DNA of 47,737 nt, taken from Ichthyophthirius multifiliis (lineage: Eukaryota; Ciliophora; Oligohymenophorea; Hymenostomatida). The translations under genes were made by a program, and so were the position numbers. Below, one piece after another: positions 13,048 to 26,199 of this stretch. Each line of letters starts with the position of its first letter. The stretch's first letter is position 1. The notes beneath the pieces are model-generated. The model was given only the letters and a program-made list of their open reading frames with translations. It made no database searches and was not told the origin of the DNA. The DNA lies in NCBI RefSeq assembly GCF_000220395.1, contig NW_004086260.1, forward strand, positions 1 through 47,737, written 5' to 3'.

Positions 13048-15462
13048 TCAAAGTTCTTCTATTAAATCGTCTAAATTTTAACTATTTTTTTTAAAAGATA
13101 ATTTTCTTACAAGATATTCAGTTTGAATTTCTATTTTATTATATTCTTATCTATATTTTTTTTTAATAAAAATATATATATAAATAAAATATTTATTTAC
13201 GAGATTTTATTTTATTCTTATTAATCATTTTCATTTTTTACTAATAAGCTTACTAAATTTTTATTTTTTTCTAATTGTTATTATTATCTTTCTTAATTAT
13301 TTTATTCTTCTTTGTTTTCTTCTTATTTTGATTCTTAGTCATCTTGATTTATTTAAATCTCTTATTAATTTTCATTTTATTTATTATCTTCTATATTTTC
13401 TGTTTCTTTGCTTTTTTATAAACTTTGATTTTAATCTTTTTCTTTTTTTTTTCTTTTTTGATTTTATTTTTTTTAAGAACCTTCATTAACATGTTCTTAT
13501 TATTTTTATTCTTCATCTTATTTATTTTATTAATCTTATTTTTTTTATTAATTAATATCTTCACCAGTAAAATAAGAAAAATATTAACTATATTTCTATT
13601 TTTTTAATAATAATAAAAAAATTTAATGCATCTTTACTCATATTTTTTTTTTAAAAAAAAAAGAAGAATACGTTCATAATTTTTTAAAGTTATTCATTTT
13701 CTTTACTATTTTCTTAAATATCAATAATTTTATGCCTTGCATGATCATGATCTCCTCCAAGATAACAATCTTCTTTTTCCTTAATTAAAACTAAGGTTTT
13801 TTGTTTATAATTATCCCATTCCTCATCCCCAAAATTTTTCTAAAGTTTCTCCTAACCTTCAATTTTTCTTCCAATTTTAGTAAGAAATCCCAAAAAAGAG
13901 CATTAATTCTATGAATTAACAGCAATAAATTTCAATAAACTAAATTTTTAAAAAAGAAATTCACAAACGATTTCCGATTTTTCGTCTACACATATATTTA
14001 TGCCTTCTTAAATTATTTTTTCAATCTAAATATGTAAAAGATTATTCTAAGGATATTTTTGCATTAAACTACAAATATGTTCGAAAATACCATTCTCAGC
14101 ACACTTTTCTATTGCTTACATATTCTCGCATTTGAATACATGCCCAAAAAACTCAACGATTTTCAGCTTTTATAAACTTAAAATTTCTATTTCCTTTCCA
14201 AAAGAAGTCAATAATTTCTTAACCTAACCATTATTTTACAATAAAACATCATTTATTAAACCTGGAATATAATTCATAAAATACTCCACTAAAACTAACT
14301 TATTATTATTTTATTATTAATTATCATCTAATTATTCATTTTAATGTTAAACAGAAGATGAGGACATTTTTCTCTCTTTAATTTAATTATTTTAATAAGT
14401 CACCAATATACTTAAAATATTAGCCGCAGAGCACAAAACACCATCTTCATATTTTTTTTATTTTTTATCTTTTTTTTGAACAAGAACTTAGAAAAACCTT
14501 GAAAGAAACTTTTCTGAATAAATATAATTTTTAGCAGTTTCAAGGCATATATTTTCTCCATCGCTAGTAATTAGTTTATCTATTATTTCCTATATTATAT
14601 GCTCGATATTTTTGGCTTCATAAACATCCCCTTTTTGGAATTTCTTGCCTATTTTTTTTAATATATATTCCCTCTTTACTATATAAGAATCTTAATTAGG
14701 ATTACTTCCTACCATTATTATTAACTTTGTTAATATCTCACTTACACTTCTGTTTTTTATATTTTTTATTAAATTGTTAATTATTTGATTTTTATCTCCT
14801 ATGTATTAGAAAAAATAATCACTACTTGTTATTATATTGTTCATTATATTAGCAAAATAACCAGCACATGTATCATCTAAATCTTAATCAGTTTTTAAAA
14901 ACTAAAGAATATGTCCTAATACCTCTTGGCCAGTTATTTCTAGTTCCTTCAAATCTTCTTCATCTTAATCGTATATATTATAATAAAAGTTCTCAATATC
15001 TTTTAGAAAGTATGAACCAAGAATTTAAGATGCTAATAAAGGTAATCTTTTTTTAAAATATGCGTAAATTTTTATTTGGTATTATTATAGTTTTTTTAAT
15101 TACTTATAATTTTTTTCTTATGGTTCTTTTATCTAAGGTATTTTTAAAGTAATATCAATAACATCAATTAAAAATTTAGGATTCCTTTTAATGCTTATTT
15201 TTGTTTTTGTTTAATTTGTTTTTATAAAAAAAAATGTTTTTACTATTTTATAAATGAGATAGTGTTATATTCAACTTCTTATACTATATTATTTTTGTCT
15301 AAAAATATTTCTGCAGTTAAATTTGGTTCAGCTAGTATTGTGTCTAAATTCTTATATTAGCCAGGTCTATCGTAATAGAAATTGCTTTATATAAAAAAAA
15401 CATAAATATTATTTTATAAAATAAAATTAATTAATTTTTTTTTATTGAAACTCAAAAATCAT
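13048..15462 (-). CDS. SAPS-domain regulatory subunit of protein phosphatase 6
   Basis: Six exons (15462-15452, 15384-15244, 15184-15104, 15046-13672, 13595-13201, 13150-13048) stay in frame and give 701 aa. SAPS landmarks: LDTILAEPNLTAEIFLDKNN-type start (residues about 13-32), KLPLLASQILGSYFLKDIE, LKIVEFFGHVFKCEN, and LMQKYPQNNLLHIQIEKII, matching the family pattern of ...FFKYPWNNFLHNQVE.... A tail of about 170 residues is Q/N/E/K-rich and ends LVRKLSFKKNSQNLDDLIEEL. SAPS proteins (Sit4-associated in yeast, PPP6R1-3 in animals) bind and target PP6 catalytic subunits. Exon 1 is only 11 nt (MIF plus two bases), chosen because it keeps the frame and gives the expected N-terminus. Tail-to-tail with THO2. 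Confidence 0.87.
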
Positions 15463-16018
15463 TTTTTTTAACTCTATATTATATTTTTTATTGTTTTTTT
15501 AGATAAATAAAAAAACTAAAATAATGCGAAATAAATTAAAAATAATTTAATATTAATCTAAAATATTATAATATTAAAAATAATCAATAATAATATATAA
15601 TCCATAAATAATAAAAATAAATAAGATATATGTAATAATATAAAATAATATGTAATTAATCAATTTTAAATTTAAATAAATGAAAATTATAAAATATAAA
15701 TATTTAATATTTTTATATATTATAAAAATAATTAAAAATATAATATTTATTTATTTTATACCTTTATTTTAATATAATTAATATTATACTATATTGTATG
15801 TTATTTAAGAAAATAAATAAATAATAATTAAATCTAATTTTTAAAATGATATTTAATTTCTAGTTTATAGTTTTTAAATCTCTAATAACCAATTAATCAT
15901 TTTTTTTTTTTCATTCTTATAATTTATAAAAGTTATAACAATATTTGATTTTTTTTATTTTGAAATAAATTAATTAAAATAAAATACATCATAGTATAAT
16001 ATAACACAATAAAAAAAA
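15463..16018. other. Divergent intergenic spacer
   Basis: AT-rich DNA between two divergently read genes; nothing beyond a presumed shared promoter region. Confidence 0.55.
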
Positions 16019-16733
16019 ATGATCGAAACAGTAAAATAAATTTACTTAATAATAACTTTTTTTAAATTAGGTTTCTTAAAAAAGTGACTCTATCTAATAA
16101 AAAAGTTGCAATAATGAAGAAAATAATTCTTAAAGTATGAAATTAAAAATTTTAATTTAAAAAAAATTTATTTACTAATATAAATTTGCAAGCTCATATT
16201 GAAATTTCTTAACATGTTAAATTATTAGAAATGGTTCTTTTAAAATAAATGTTTAAATTGAAAAAATAAAGAAAATCTATTTTTTAAATAATCTAAAACT
16301 TAGCTTTATTCTTAGATTCTAAAGGAATTGAATCTAATTAAATTGAAGAATGTAAATTTTAAATATACTATATGAATAATATAAAATAATTTATTTTAAA
16401 ATTAAAACTTAATTTTAAGTTATTGAATCAATAAAAGAATAAATTTATACAGAATTAATTTAATAAGAAGAATAAATAATACCAGAAACTTATGATTATT
16501 AGAAGATTTAAATCTTTTAAAAAAATGATTTAAAATAAAATTAAAAAGAACCAATAAAATAAGCAACTACTTAAAAAAATACAAATAAAAAAACAAAATA
16601 AAAAAATGTTTAATCTAATAGTTAAAATAATTCTTGCGAACAAATAATTAAGAGAAGAAAAAGATCTAAAAATTCAAAAGATGAATCTATATCTTAATCT
16701 TATTAAAGTATTTAAAAAGGGATAAAAAATTGA
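16019..16733 (+). CDS. Unknown basic protein, 182 aa
   Basis: Exons 16019-16030, 16071-16134, 16193-16351 and 16420-16733 join in frame (183 codons with TGA). The middle is helical and coiled-coil-like (QHVKLLEMVLLKQMFKLKKQ, residues about 35-55). Residues about 60-110 are acidic and Q-rich. The C-terminal third is Q/N/K-rich with an NLS-like IKRRKRSKNSK near residue 160. Introns are 40, 58 and 68 nt. A nuclear location is inferred from the basic cluster only. I recognise no family. Exon 1 is just 12 nt, so the start is less sure than the rest. Confidence 0.6.
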
Positions 16734-17031
16734 AAAAAATATATACTTATATATAATAAAAGTTTAAATAATAAATGGTATTTACTATAAATAAAAATAT
16801 GAAGAATTATTTAATAAAAAAAAATGAAACAATTAAATTTTTATTAGAATATACTAAAAATTTATTTATAAATTTAATTAATTATATCTTAATATATTTT
16901 TAAAAATCTTTTTTTTTAATCAAAAAATTATTTTATATTTTTAAAATTAACATTAATTTTTTTTTTTTTTTTTTGTGTATATTTAGTATATTTTTTTTTT
17001 TTAAATATAATTTTTATTAACAAATTCATAA

Positions 17032-17331
17032 ATGGATAGTTTTTAAATAAGTATAGTAATAGTTTGGACTATCACTTAGATTTTTTTAATTGGGATATTT
17101 TTGAATATCTGTTATAAACAATATTCAGATAATAGAAAATTTGAAAAATAAGTAAACTATTTATTCTTAAATCTATAAATATTATTAAGTAACAAAATTT
17201 AATTTATAAAGACAAATTATTTTGGTGAGTTTGAAGAAAATTAATTATCATATCAAGATTAATATAACTAAAATTAAAATAATCTGACATTTTAAGATAA
17301 CAATTTAGAAAAAAGATTATATAATAATTGA
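17032..17331 (+). CDS. Small single-pass membrane protein, 99 aa, unknown
   Basis: Single exon, ATG to TGA. Residues about 6-27 (ISIVIVWTITQIFLIGIFL) form one hydrophobic segment, followed by a polar domain ending in N/Q-rich sequence. It resembles a signal-anchored type protein. No family recognised. Downstream of the unknown gene at 16019 by about 300 nt of AT-rich DNA. Confidence 0.5.
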
Positions 17332-17873
17332 ATTTATTACTACAAATATAATTTATTAACACTTTTTAAGATTTTTATATTTTTTATTTTTTTATTTTTA
17401 AGCTTATGAATGTAAATATAAGAATAATTTTAGTCTACAATATATGCATATATATTTTTAATTTTAAATAAAAGTTTATAAAATAATAAATGAATATAAT
17501 TATTTAATTTCTTACTAAAACATTATACAAAAATTAAACGGAACTAATTTTCTAAATAATATTATTATTGCTTTTTAAATATACTATAAGATCATATGAA
17601 ATAGCTATATATTAATTTTTTTATAAATAATTAATATTTATTTTTATTTTAAAAGTTAAATTTAAATACATTTTATAAATAGTTTGCTTTGATTACTATT
17701 ATATATTCAAATTTTAAAATTAAAAACAAAATAAATATTTATACATTATTTTTAATTATAATTTTTTAAAAAATTATTTAATAATATTATATTTTGATAA
17801 AAAAATATGTAATTAAAAAGTTAATTATATAAAAATTTATATGAAAATAAAAATATTCTTAAAATAAAAAAAA
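17332..17873. other. AT-rich spacer
   Basis: Convergent spacer with no supported gene. Confidence 0.55.
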
Positions 17874-18331
17874 TCATTCTTAATTATTTCCTGCTTAAAG
17901 TTAAGCTAATCTACTTACTAATTAATCATTTTTAGATTTTATTTATTACATAATTATATAAAATTAATCATTCTTATCATTAGGTAGATTTAAATATTTC
18001 CTAATATTTTGTATTTCAAAATTCTTTTATTCTAATATTTAAAAAACAATTTTAATAATTTCTTCATTATATTTATCTTTTTCTTAAAGATTTTGAATAT
18101 TAATTATATTTTTATTGATTAATTATTTATTTAATTATAATTCATTTTATAAACAACTAAATTATAATTTTAGCTCTTATAATTCATTCTATTTATACTT
18201 TTTTATAAAAAAACAATAAAAATTAATAGAGATAATGTTTTTATAGTTACGTTTTGATTAATAATTTATTAATTTAATGAAATATCATTTTATAAATTAA
18301 GTATTTATTACTTTAATTAAATATTTTCCTA

Positions 18332-18362
<31 letters not shown>

Positions 18363-19268
18363 CATTATTACTTTTTTTGATTTATAAAATTAATATACTT
18401 ATAATGTATTATTAAATGCTTTTTCAATCTTTTCTTTTTAAGAATTTATATCTTATTTTTCATTAAATTTACTAAATAAAATATCATCAATTTTTTAATT
18501 GAGTTAAGTTTCAATATTTTAATAATTAAAAATCTCCTCATTTAAACTAGAAATTTATTATTATTATTATAAAATATTCTACAACTAAGTATAATAATTA
18601 ATTGAAATTTTAAGATAAAAGTCATCTAAAGATTTACTATTAGAAATAATATCATATACATAATTGAATTTTTCGTTTTCTTAAACAAATTACTAAAATT
18701 AAATTTATAAAATTTTAAAAATTTAATCTTTTTAAATACTATAACTATTTAAATTTTACGAATTATATTAATTAATTGAAAATTAATTCTAACTATTATT
18801 TATATTATGTGCAATATTTTAAGAATTACATGTATATATAATATCACTCTATTAAATGTTTTAAATATCTTAATTATTATCGTTAATGGTTGAAACGTTT
18901 GATTCCATTTTATTAAAAGTATTATTATCACAAATATAATTATTAATATTATAAGAATTTTTTATTTGTGAATATTTGTTTTAGTTATTATCTTCGAATT
19001 TGTATTATTATTTTTCATTATTATTTGAAGCTGTTGTAAATATTATTTCACTTTAAAGCATATTATCTGATATTCTTTATTCATCGTTTTATCTTAAATA
19101 ATCTTATAATAATTATTAATACAATTTATTGTCTAAATTATTTAGAGTTTCTGATTTAGTTATTGTTTCTTCACTTTATCGAAATCCGAACTTATTTATA
19201 ATTGAGGACTTTAATAATAATTCTGTTTCTATTTATCTTTGTAATTATTGCCATTATTATTAATCCAT
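17874..19268 (-). CDS. Q/N-rich coiled-coil protein, 420 aa, unknown
   Basis: Exons 19268-18399, 18328-18251 and 18188-17874 (290, 26 and 105 codons) all join at phase 0. The N-terminus is MDQQQWQQLQRQIETELLL. Residues about 80-200 are low-complexity Q/N/S, prion-like in composition. From about 200 to the end the sequence is heptad-rich (NELQELKLQFSCLQNELQLN). It ends LVSRLAQLQAGNNQE. Most glutamines are TAA/TAG codons, so no standard-code frame shows it. The first intron contains an (AT)14 microsatellite. Function unknown; a self-associating scaffold is only a guess from composition. Confidence 0.65.
18335..18362. repeat. (AT)14 microsatellite in an intron
   Basis: Uninterrupted AT dinucleotides inside the 70-nt first intron (18329-18398) of the Q/N-rich gene, next to the 3' splice site. 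Confidence 0.9.
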
Positions 19269-19569
19269 TTAATATTAAATATTTATTTTATTTTTACTTT
19301 TTTAAAAAGAATAATCATTCAAAAATTAATTGATTTTTTATTATTTATAAAAAAAAAAAAGCAAACAAAAAAAATACTATTAAAATAACAATTGAAATCA
19401 CGAAATTAAAATATAATTTAATAAATAGTTTTATTAATATTTTTATGAATATTTTTTAAAAAGAAATATTTTTAAATTGAAAATGAAAATTATAAAATAA
19501 AGTGTATAATTTTATAATTATATAAAAATAATAAGTTATTTTTATATTAAACTCTTTTTTAATTTATAA

Positions 19570-21170
19570 TCATATTTAATTCTACCAATGTTATTTATAA
19601 GATATATTAGGTTATTATTAATTAGACTATGATATTGGTATGCCTTATTATTAATTAGGATTTTATTAAACTTACTATTATTAATTTTAAAAATCACCTA
19701 GATTATTTTATTAATAATATTGTTATTATTAATAGTTTTATTATTATAATTGTTATTATTAATAATCAATAGGTTTTTAATATTATTAAACATTCTATTG
19801 CTAAATAATGTTTTGATTACCTTCATTTTTAAATTATTGTTAATTTTAAAGATTAAATTGTTATTAACCTTAAAATTATTGTTAATTTTAATTTTAAGGA
19901 TTAAATTGCTATTAACATTAAAATTATTGTTAATTTTAAGGATTAAATTGTTATTAACCTTAATATTATTGTTAATTTTAATTATTAAATTGTTATTAGC
20001 CTTATTACATTTATTATTAGCAATCCTAAAGTTTCCAAAAACTTTACATAGCTTTTTAAAAAACATTATATTAATATAAAATTAATTAAAAAATAATAAT
20101 TTTACGTTCTCTACAAATAGGACATTTATTAGTTTTATTTTTTAAATCTTAGCAACATTCATAACAAAGACATACATGCCGACAAGGAAAAATCATTGTA
20201 TTTATTTTTCACATAAACAAATAGAACATTCTTTATCAGAATTTTGTTTACTCCACTATCTCCTAATCCATATGCTTCAGTAATTATTTAAGCAATTTTA
20301 TTATACTTAAAAATATTATTATTATTTTTTTCTTTTAGTTTTTTTTTTTTTTTTTTTTACTTCGATTTTTTATTTTATAACAAATATTCCTAAACCTTAA
20401 GTCCTTGATTATTATATAAAACAATATGTAAACATTTTCTTATCTTCTTAACTTTTATCAAGTTTATCCTTTTTATTAGAAATAAAATATATTTTTTTTT
20501 TTTTTTTCTTACACACAAAATAATCAAAGGATATTAATGTTTTCCATCATAATGTAATAATGTGTTTAAATTTAATTTTGTTAAATCTAAAGGGTACAAA
20601 CTTCCATCAAAAACGCCATTAGAAGCTTTAGGAATAATAAAAGTATTATTACCTAAATTTTAAGCATTATCATTTAAAATTCTAAATTTATTATTATATA
20701 AAAAAAAGAACTATTGTTTAAATATTCTTTTATAACTTTTTACATTTATGTTAATAATGTTTAATTATCAAATTAATCAATTCCAGCAAAAAATATTGAA
20801 AGTTTAGTATCAGTATCAAATATATAATTAAATTAAAGTAAATATTTATATTCAAAAACTTTTACTAGTCTAATAGATTTTTTGTTAATTATCATATCGT
20901 TTTTAATTTATTAGATATTCTTTGTTTCTATTTTTGTTTAATTTAATTAACTCTACTATTAATTGTTATCCAAACGATGGACATCTAATTATTAATTTTA
21001 ATTATATATTTGACTATATATAGCTTGATTTCTTTATTCCAGTTGTCTGTAATATTCTTCTTGCTCTCTTTAATTTTACTTTTTTTTTAAAAAAAATTGC
21101 AATTTTTAAAAATATGTTTTTTGTTAAGTTTTTTATATAAAATTTTTATTACTGAAGTATTTCCTCCCAT
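19570..21170 (-). CDS. Mahogunin-like RING E3 ubiquitin ligase with Q-rich tail
   Basis: Exons 21170-21153, 21078-20513, 20468-20361, 20305-19570; about 476 aa. It starts MGGNTS, an N-myristoylation-type terminus as in animal MGRN1. The substrate-binding half holds KSIRLVKVF, LQFNYIFDTDTKLSIFFAG and GVFDGSLYPL, as in the MGRN1/RNF157 fold. The C3HC4 RING has KECSICLCEK, then MIFPCRHVCLCYECC and NKCPICRERK (about 20,110-20,240). The family transfers ubiquitin to membrane and trafficking substrates. The last about 140 residues are Gln-rich repeats. Three places (A runs in the coding strand opposite 20,728-20,731, 20,242-20,245 and 20,205-20,209) each lack one base for the conserved frame; all splice phases otherwise agree. 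Confidence 0.85.
19600..20020 (-). repeat. Q-rich degenerate repeat (GQQQFNPQNQQQF type)
   Basis: The minus strand encodes repeated units of about 13 residues such as GQQQFNPQNQQQFQ with variants, giving an AAT/TAA/TAC-rich tract. Read in other frames it produces false N- or L-rich ORFs. It forms the C-terminal tail of the RING protein. Confidence 0.8.
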
Positions 21171-22141
21171 TTTATACTTTTTTTAATATATAATATGAAT
21201 TTTTATATCATAAAAATAATTAATTTTTCTAATAAAGCAAATAATATAAAGAAATAATATATTAATATTAATTTTATATATAAAAATAAAAAATTCATAA
21301 AATTATCATTTATTGTAATAATATGAATTAAAAAATAAATAATTTATAGTTAATTACTAATATATCTTAATTTAAGTATATTTCTATTTTAATTGATTAA
21401 AAATTTTTAATATCAAAAAATCTTATGTTTGATAGTCAATTATTTTAATAATTTAAATTATTTGTATAAAAATAAAAAAAATATATTATTAAATAATAAA
21501 GAAATTATTATTTTTATAATTATTTTTTTAAATTAATTAAAATAAATAATTAAATAAATTTGTATTAATTTAATAATAAATTATTAATTGTATTTAATAT
21601 TATAAATTATATTTTCTATTATTTATGATAAATAATTTTATTGTTTTTATTTTATTAAATTTAATAAATTCAATTAAAATATTATTATTTTAGAATATAT
21701 ATATATAATATATATTTAAAATATTTAAACTTATTTATTCATTTCAAAAATATAAAATAAGAATTATTATTTCTAGAATAATTTAAATTTTCATAGTATT
21801 TTTTAATTTTTAAAAATTAATTAATTTATTATAATACTTAAATATAAAAGTTCTAAAGAAAAAATTTTAAAATACAAAATTTCTAGAGAAATATTTTATA
21901 TATAATTTTTAGTTTTTTAAAAAAATAAAACATATTATTATTAATAATTAAATAAGAGAAATATATTATCAATTTTTTTTTTTGCTTTATATAATACTAA
22001 AACAATAAAAATAAAAATTATATATTAAAATATTATAATAAATATATATTATTTAAAATCATTTTTAATAGAATATATATTTTCTTTAACTAATATTAAA
22101 AATATATAAAAATCAAAAAAATATATAAAAATATAATAAAA
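21171..22141. other. AT-rich divergent spacer
   Basis: Lies between the divergent RING E3 and ubiquitin protease genes. No coding seen; presumably both promoters. Confidence 0.6.
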
Positions 22142-25100
22142 ATGAATTTTTAAAATGAAAATGAATCAACACATGATAGGTAAAAACTAAATAAATACAT
22201 TAAAAGTCTATTTAATTACAAAAAAAAAAATATTAAATAAAAATTAAAAAAAAAATAACATAACTAAAACTATACAATTAAAATAAATCATATATTTTCA
22301 ATTATTAAAATCATTATTTTTTTCTATAGAATTTCTCAAAATCAAGACTTCTTAATAAATTATATTAATCCCATATAATGTGGTTTAGAAGAAGAAAAAA
22401 CTGAATTAGTAAATTCTGAAGATGAAAATTCACAAATTGAATAAATCATATCAAATTAACCAAATGGAATAAATGGTTTTCATAAAGTAGTATAAAATCC
22501 ATAGTTTACTACTGAAGAATTAATTAAATAAGCAAATTAATTTAATATTCTTTGGAAAGAATTTAACTAATAATTTATAAGCAGTGATTGTAATGAATAC
22601 TATATTTTATCAAACTAATGGTTAGATTAATGGAAATTAAATGTAAGTTACGATGATGTAATTCTAGGAAAAGAAATAAATACAAAATATTTTGGAAAAT
22701 AATAATTTGAAATAGCCAATATAGAATTAATTTAAGAAGAATGCAATAAAAAAAATGAGTTATATTATCCTGTAAAATCAGAAGAATAATACGAATATTA
22801 TGTACTAAAACCTAATTTAGTAGAAAATTAAGATTTTATTTTTGTAAATAAGAAAATAATTGATTTTTTCATATCTTTAAAATATTCTATCAAGAAAATA
22901 AAAAGATAAGCTTACCATTTATAAAATGGAAAAAAATTAATCTAAATTTATTATAAATAAGTAAGAAAGAAATAAAAAAATTAAATAATAAATATATAAA
23001 TAAATAATTATTAAATATATAAATATATATTTATATATACTATATAAATATATAAAATTTATATATATTTATTTAAAAATTTAATATAATAAATATAATC
23101 TTATTTTATATATATCTTTTATAATTTATAATATTATATATAAAAATTTATTATTATTTTTTTTCTCCTATTTTTATATATTTTTTTGTATAATAATAAT
23201 TTTTGTATAATATTTTTTTATTTTTTTTAAATCAAAATTAAAAATAAGCATCCTTTATTGATACTTAATCATTAATTATTAAAAGATATTGATTAGAAAT
23301 CTTTAGATTCTTTTAGCAATATTAAAAAAGTCTAAATATTTAGCGGTTACAATATATTATAATTAAAAGAATACCTATGTTTTTTCGTCAATTAATACTA
23401 ACATAATAATTCTTAATTTTCAATAATATAGGCTAATACTCCTGAAAACATAAGACTATGGTAATTAGGATTAGATTAAAATTTATAATAACTATTTCAA
23501 CATATACTTACAAGCGTAAATCGAACAAATAATTATGATTACAAATTTAATTCCACATTAATAAATTTAGAAAAAAAAGAAGATATTATATTTGAGGATT
23601 TGAATTTTGAAGAAAATAACTTATTAATAATTGAAGTTCAAAAAGATAGTAATATGGGAATGAGGGATTTTTTTTTCAAACTTGAAGGCGAATCAGATGA
23701 ATAATAATGTGAATATTGTTAGTCTTATAAAGTATTGAAAGTCCTTTGTAAATGCAAAACAGTAAGCTATTGTTCCGAAAATTGCAAATTGAAAGACATT
23801 ACTTATCATTCCAGAAAATGTGAATATGCAGTTGAGGATTCAGAAGAAGATGAAAATGATCTTAGTCCATATTAATTTAAAGAATAGTCAGTAAAAGGAC
23901 TTTGTGGATTAAATAATTTAGGTAATACTTGCTATATGAATAGTGCTTTGCAATGTTTGAGTAATACAGAACCTTTGACTCATTATTTTTTGAATAAATA
24001 TTATAAAAAAGAAATTAATAAAGATAATCCTTTAGGTACAAAAGGAAAATTAGTAAATAAATATTTCAAATTTATCAAGAAATTATGGATTGGTACTGAT
24101 AGAGTTTTTTATCCTAGTGCTATTAAAAATGCAGTTAGTTAAGTTTAGAATATTTTTAGTGGTTATTAATAACATGATTCTTAAGTAATTTTATATTTCT
24201 TTTTGTGTTTAATATTTTAAAATAAATAAATAAAATTAGGAATTCTTATCGTTTGTTTTAGATGGATTACATGAAGATCTTAATAGGGTAAAAAATAAAT
24301 CTTATACAGAAAAAATAGATTCAAATGGGGAAGAATTTGATAATATTATTTCTAAAAAATCATGGATTAATCATTTAAAAAGAAATTAAAGTTTAATCGT
24401 AGATTTAATGTAAGGATAATTCAAATCTAAAGTTATTTGCCCAGATTGTTCAAAATAATCGATTACTTTTGATCCTTTTCTTACTTGTACTTTGCCTATT
24501 CCTCACTAATAGATTAAGGTATTAGATTTCTATTACATTCCAGTAAATAATAGGATTATTTGTACTTCTGATTAATTTAACTTTTACGAAAACTCAACTT
24601 AAAAAGTTTAAGAATTAAAAAATTATTTCGCAAGAAAATACAAAGTAAATTAAAATAGATTACTTTTATGTATGAATGAGTAAAAATAAATATATATAAT
24701 ATTAAATAAATTTAATTATATATTTAATTATAAAAATATATATATTTATATATATAGATTTTCAAATATTTATTTATAAACTAATATTTATTTATTTATA
24801 TTTTTATATGCATATATATTATTATTATATCAAGAATCAGAAATTAATTAGCTGTAATTAAAGATGAAGAATTTCTAAAAGATGTATATAGAAAAAATAA
24901 ACAATAAAGAAATAAAGTAATATTGTTTGAACTTGAATAATCCTAATAAAACTAAGATGACATTTTAATGTTTATAGAAATAACTTATTTTAAAAAAAAT
25001 ATTTCGTTCCCATATAAACATATTAATAGAAATCTTAAAAAACAAGTCTGTTTTCCTCGTCCTTTTTATTTTTAGAAAGATATTTCAGCTAATAAAATAC

Positions 25101-25322
25101 ATTTAATAGTTTTCGAATCTTTGAAATAATTAATTTTAAGAAGTGAAGATTTTAGTTAGAATTATTTAGATGATTTAAAATTACTTTCTTCTTAAGAATT
25201 TTATTATAAATATGTATTAAACGAAGAATAAAATTAAAAATTTTATTAATTAAATATAAATATTAATAAACATTTAAATGAACAAAATATATAAAATTAG
25301 TAAATTAAAAAAAACTATCTAA

Positions 25323-25379
<57 letters not shown>

Positions 25380-26199
25380 TATAAAAAGCTTATAAGAAGA
25401 AGATGATGAAGATGCATAAAACTTCCCATATAAAATAGATGAAAAGTAAACTTTGTAATAATTAATTGAATAAGCAAACGAAAAAGAATGCAATATATCA
25501 CTCGAATGTTTTTTCCCATTAGACTCTGAAATAAATTATGAAGAATTAAATGCTTTAAGTATCCCAGAAAAAGGCATTATTAACGAAGAAGTATTAATAG
25601 AACAATAACTTTAATAAAAAGAAAATATAAGCATCTATGAATGTTTTAACTAATTCTAATAATCTGAAAAACTTGAAGAAAATAATGAATGGTATTGCTC
25701 AGATTGCAAAGCTCATAAAAGAGCGACTAAACAAATGACAATTTATAGAGTTCCAAACATCCTTATTATCCATTTAAAAAGGTTTAAAATGACTGGTGGT
25801 ATTTGGAATTAGAAACTTACAAAACTAGTAACGTTTCCTGTAGAAGGTCTCGACATTACTGATTATGTGGTTAAAAAAGAGCTTCCTTCTTATTATTACG
25901 AAAACCACACAGATTTAAATGATGATGAGGAGATTAAAAATCTTTATGTAAAGCCAGATTTTTAGGAGAACTTGTTTTAAAAAGGCTAAATTGATATCGA
26001 AGGAGAGGATAATAGTAGACTATTGTTTGATCTTTATGCTGCTGTGAATCACTTTGGAGGATTAGGTGGAGGACATTATACGGCTTTTGCACTTAATAAT
26101 GGAGAATGGTATTGCTTTGATGATTAGAGTGTTTAAAAAATTGATTAAAAAGATGTTTGTAGTGAATCTTCTTATATTTTATTTTATAAAAAAAGATGA
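22142..26199 (+). CDS. Ubiquitin-specific protease (C19) with DUSP and MYND finger
   Basis: Exons 22142-22179, 22330-22960, 23249-24184, 24240-24679, 24835-25299, 25389-26199; 1,106 aa, in frame throughout. A DUSP-like region lies at residues about 60-190 (YYILSNQWLDQWK), followed by a ubiquitin-like stretch with ENIRLWQLGLDQN. A MYND zinc finger at 23,707-23,830 has [17 protein letters not shown] and HSRKCEY. The peptidase core has the Cys box [20 protein letters not shown] (23,901-23,960), a zinc-ribbon CPDC...CSDC, and the His box [19 protein letters not shown] with WYCFDDQSV. It ends YILFYKKR. USPs cleave ubiquitin from proteins. Catalytic Cys and His are present, so activity is expected. 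A 45-nt in-frame segment containing TACTAAC (about 23,391-23,435) may be a seventh intron. USP4/11/15 is the nearest animal architecture but lacks MYND. Confidence 0.92.
25329..25373. repeat. (AT)22 microsatellite in an intron
   Basis: Uninterrupted AT dinucleotides inside the 89-nt fifth intron (25300-25388) of the ubiquitin protease. Confidence 0.9.

Noticed and set aside
19698-20079. Asn-rich (minus) and Leu-rich (plus) open frames that resemble low-complexity proteins
   Set aside because: They are shadow frames of the AAT/TAA/CAA repeat. The frame continuous with the RING domain gives the Q-rich tail and explains the sequence better.
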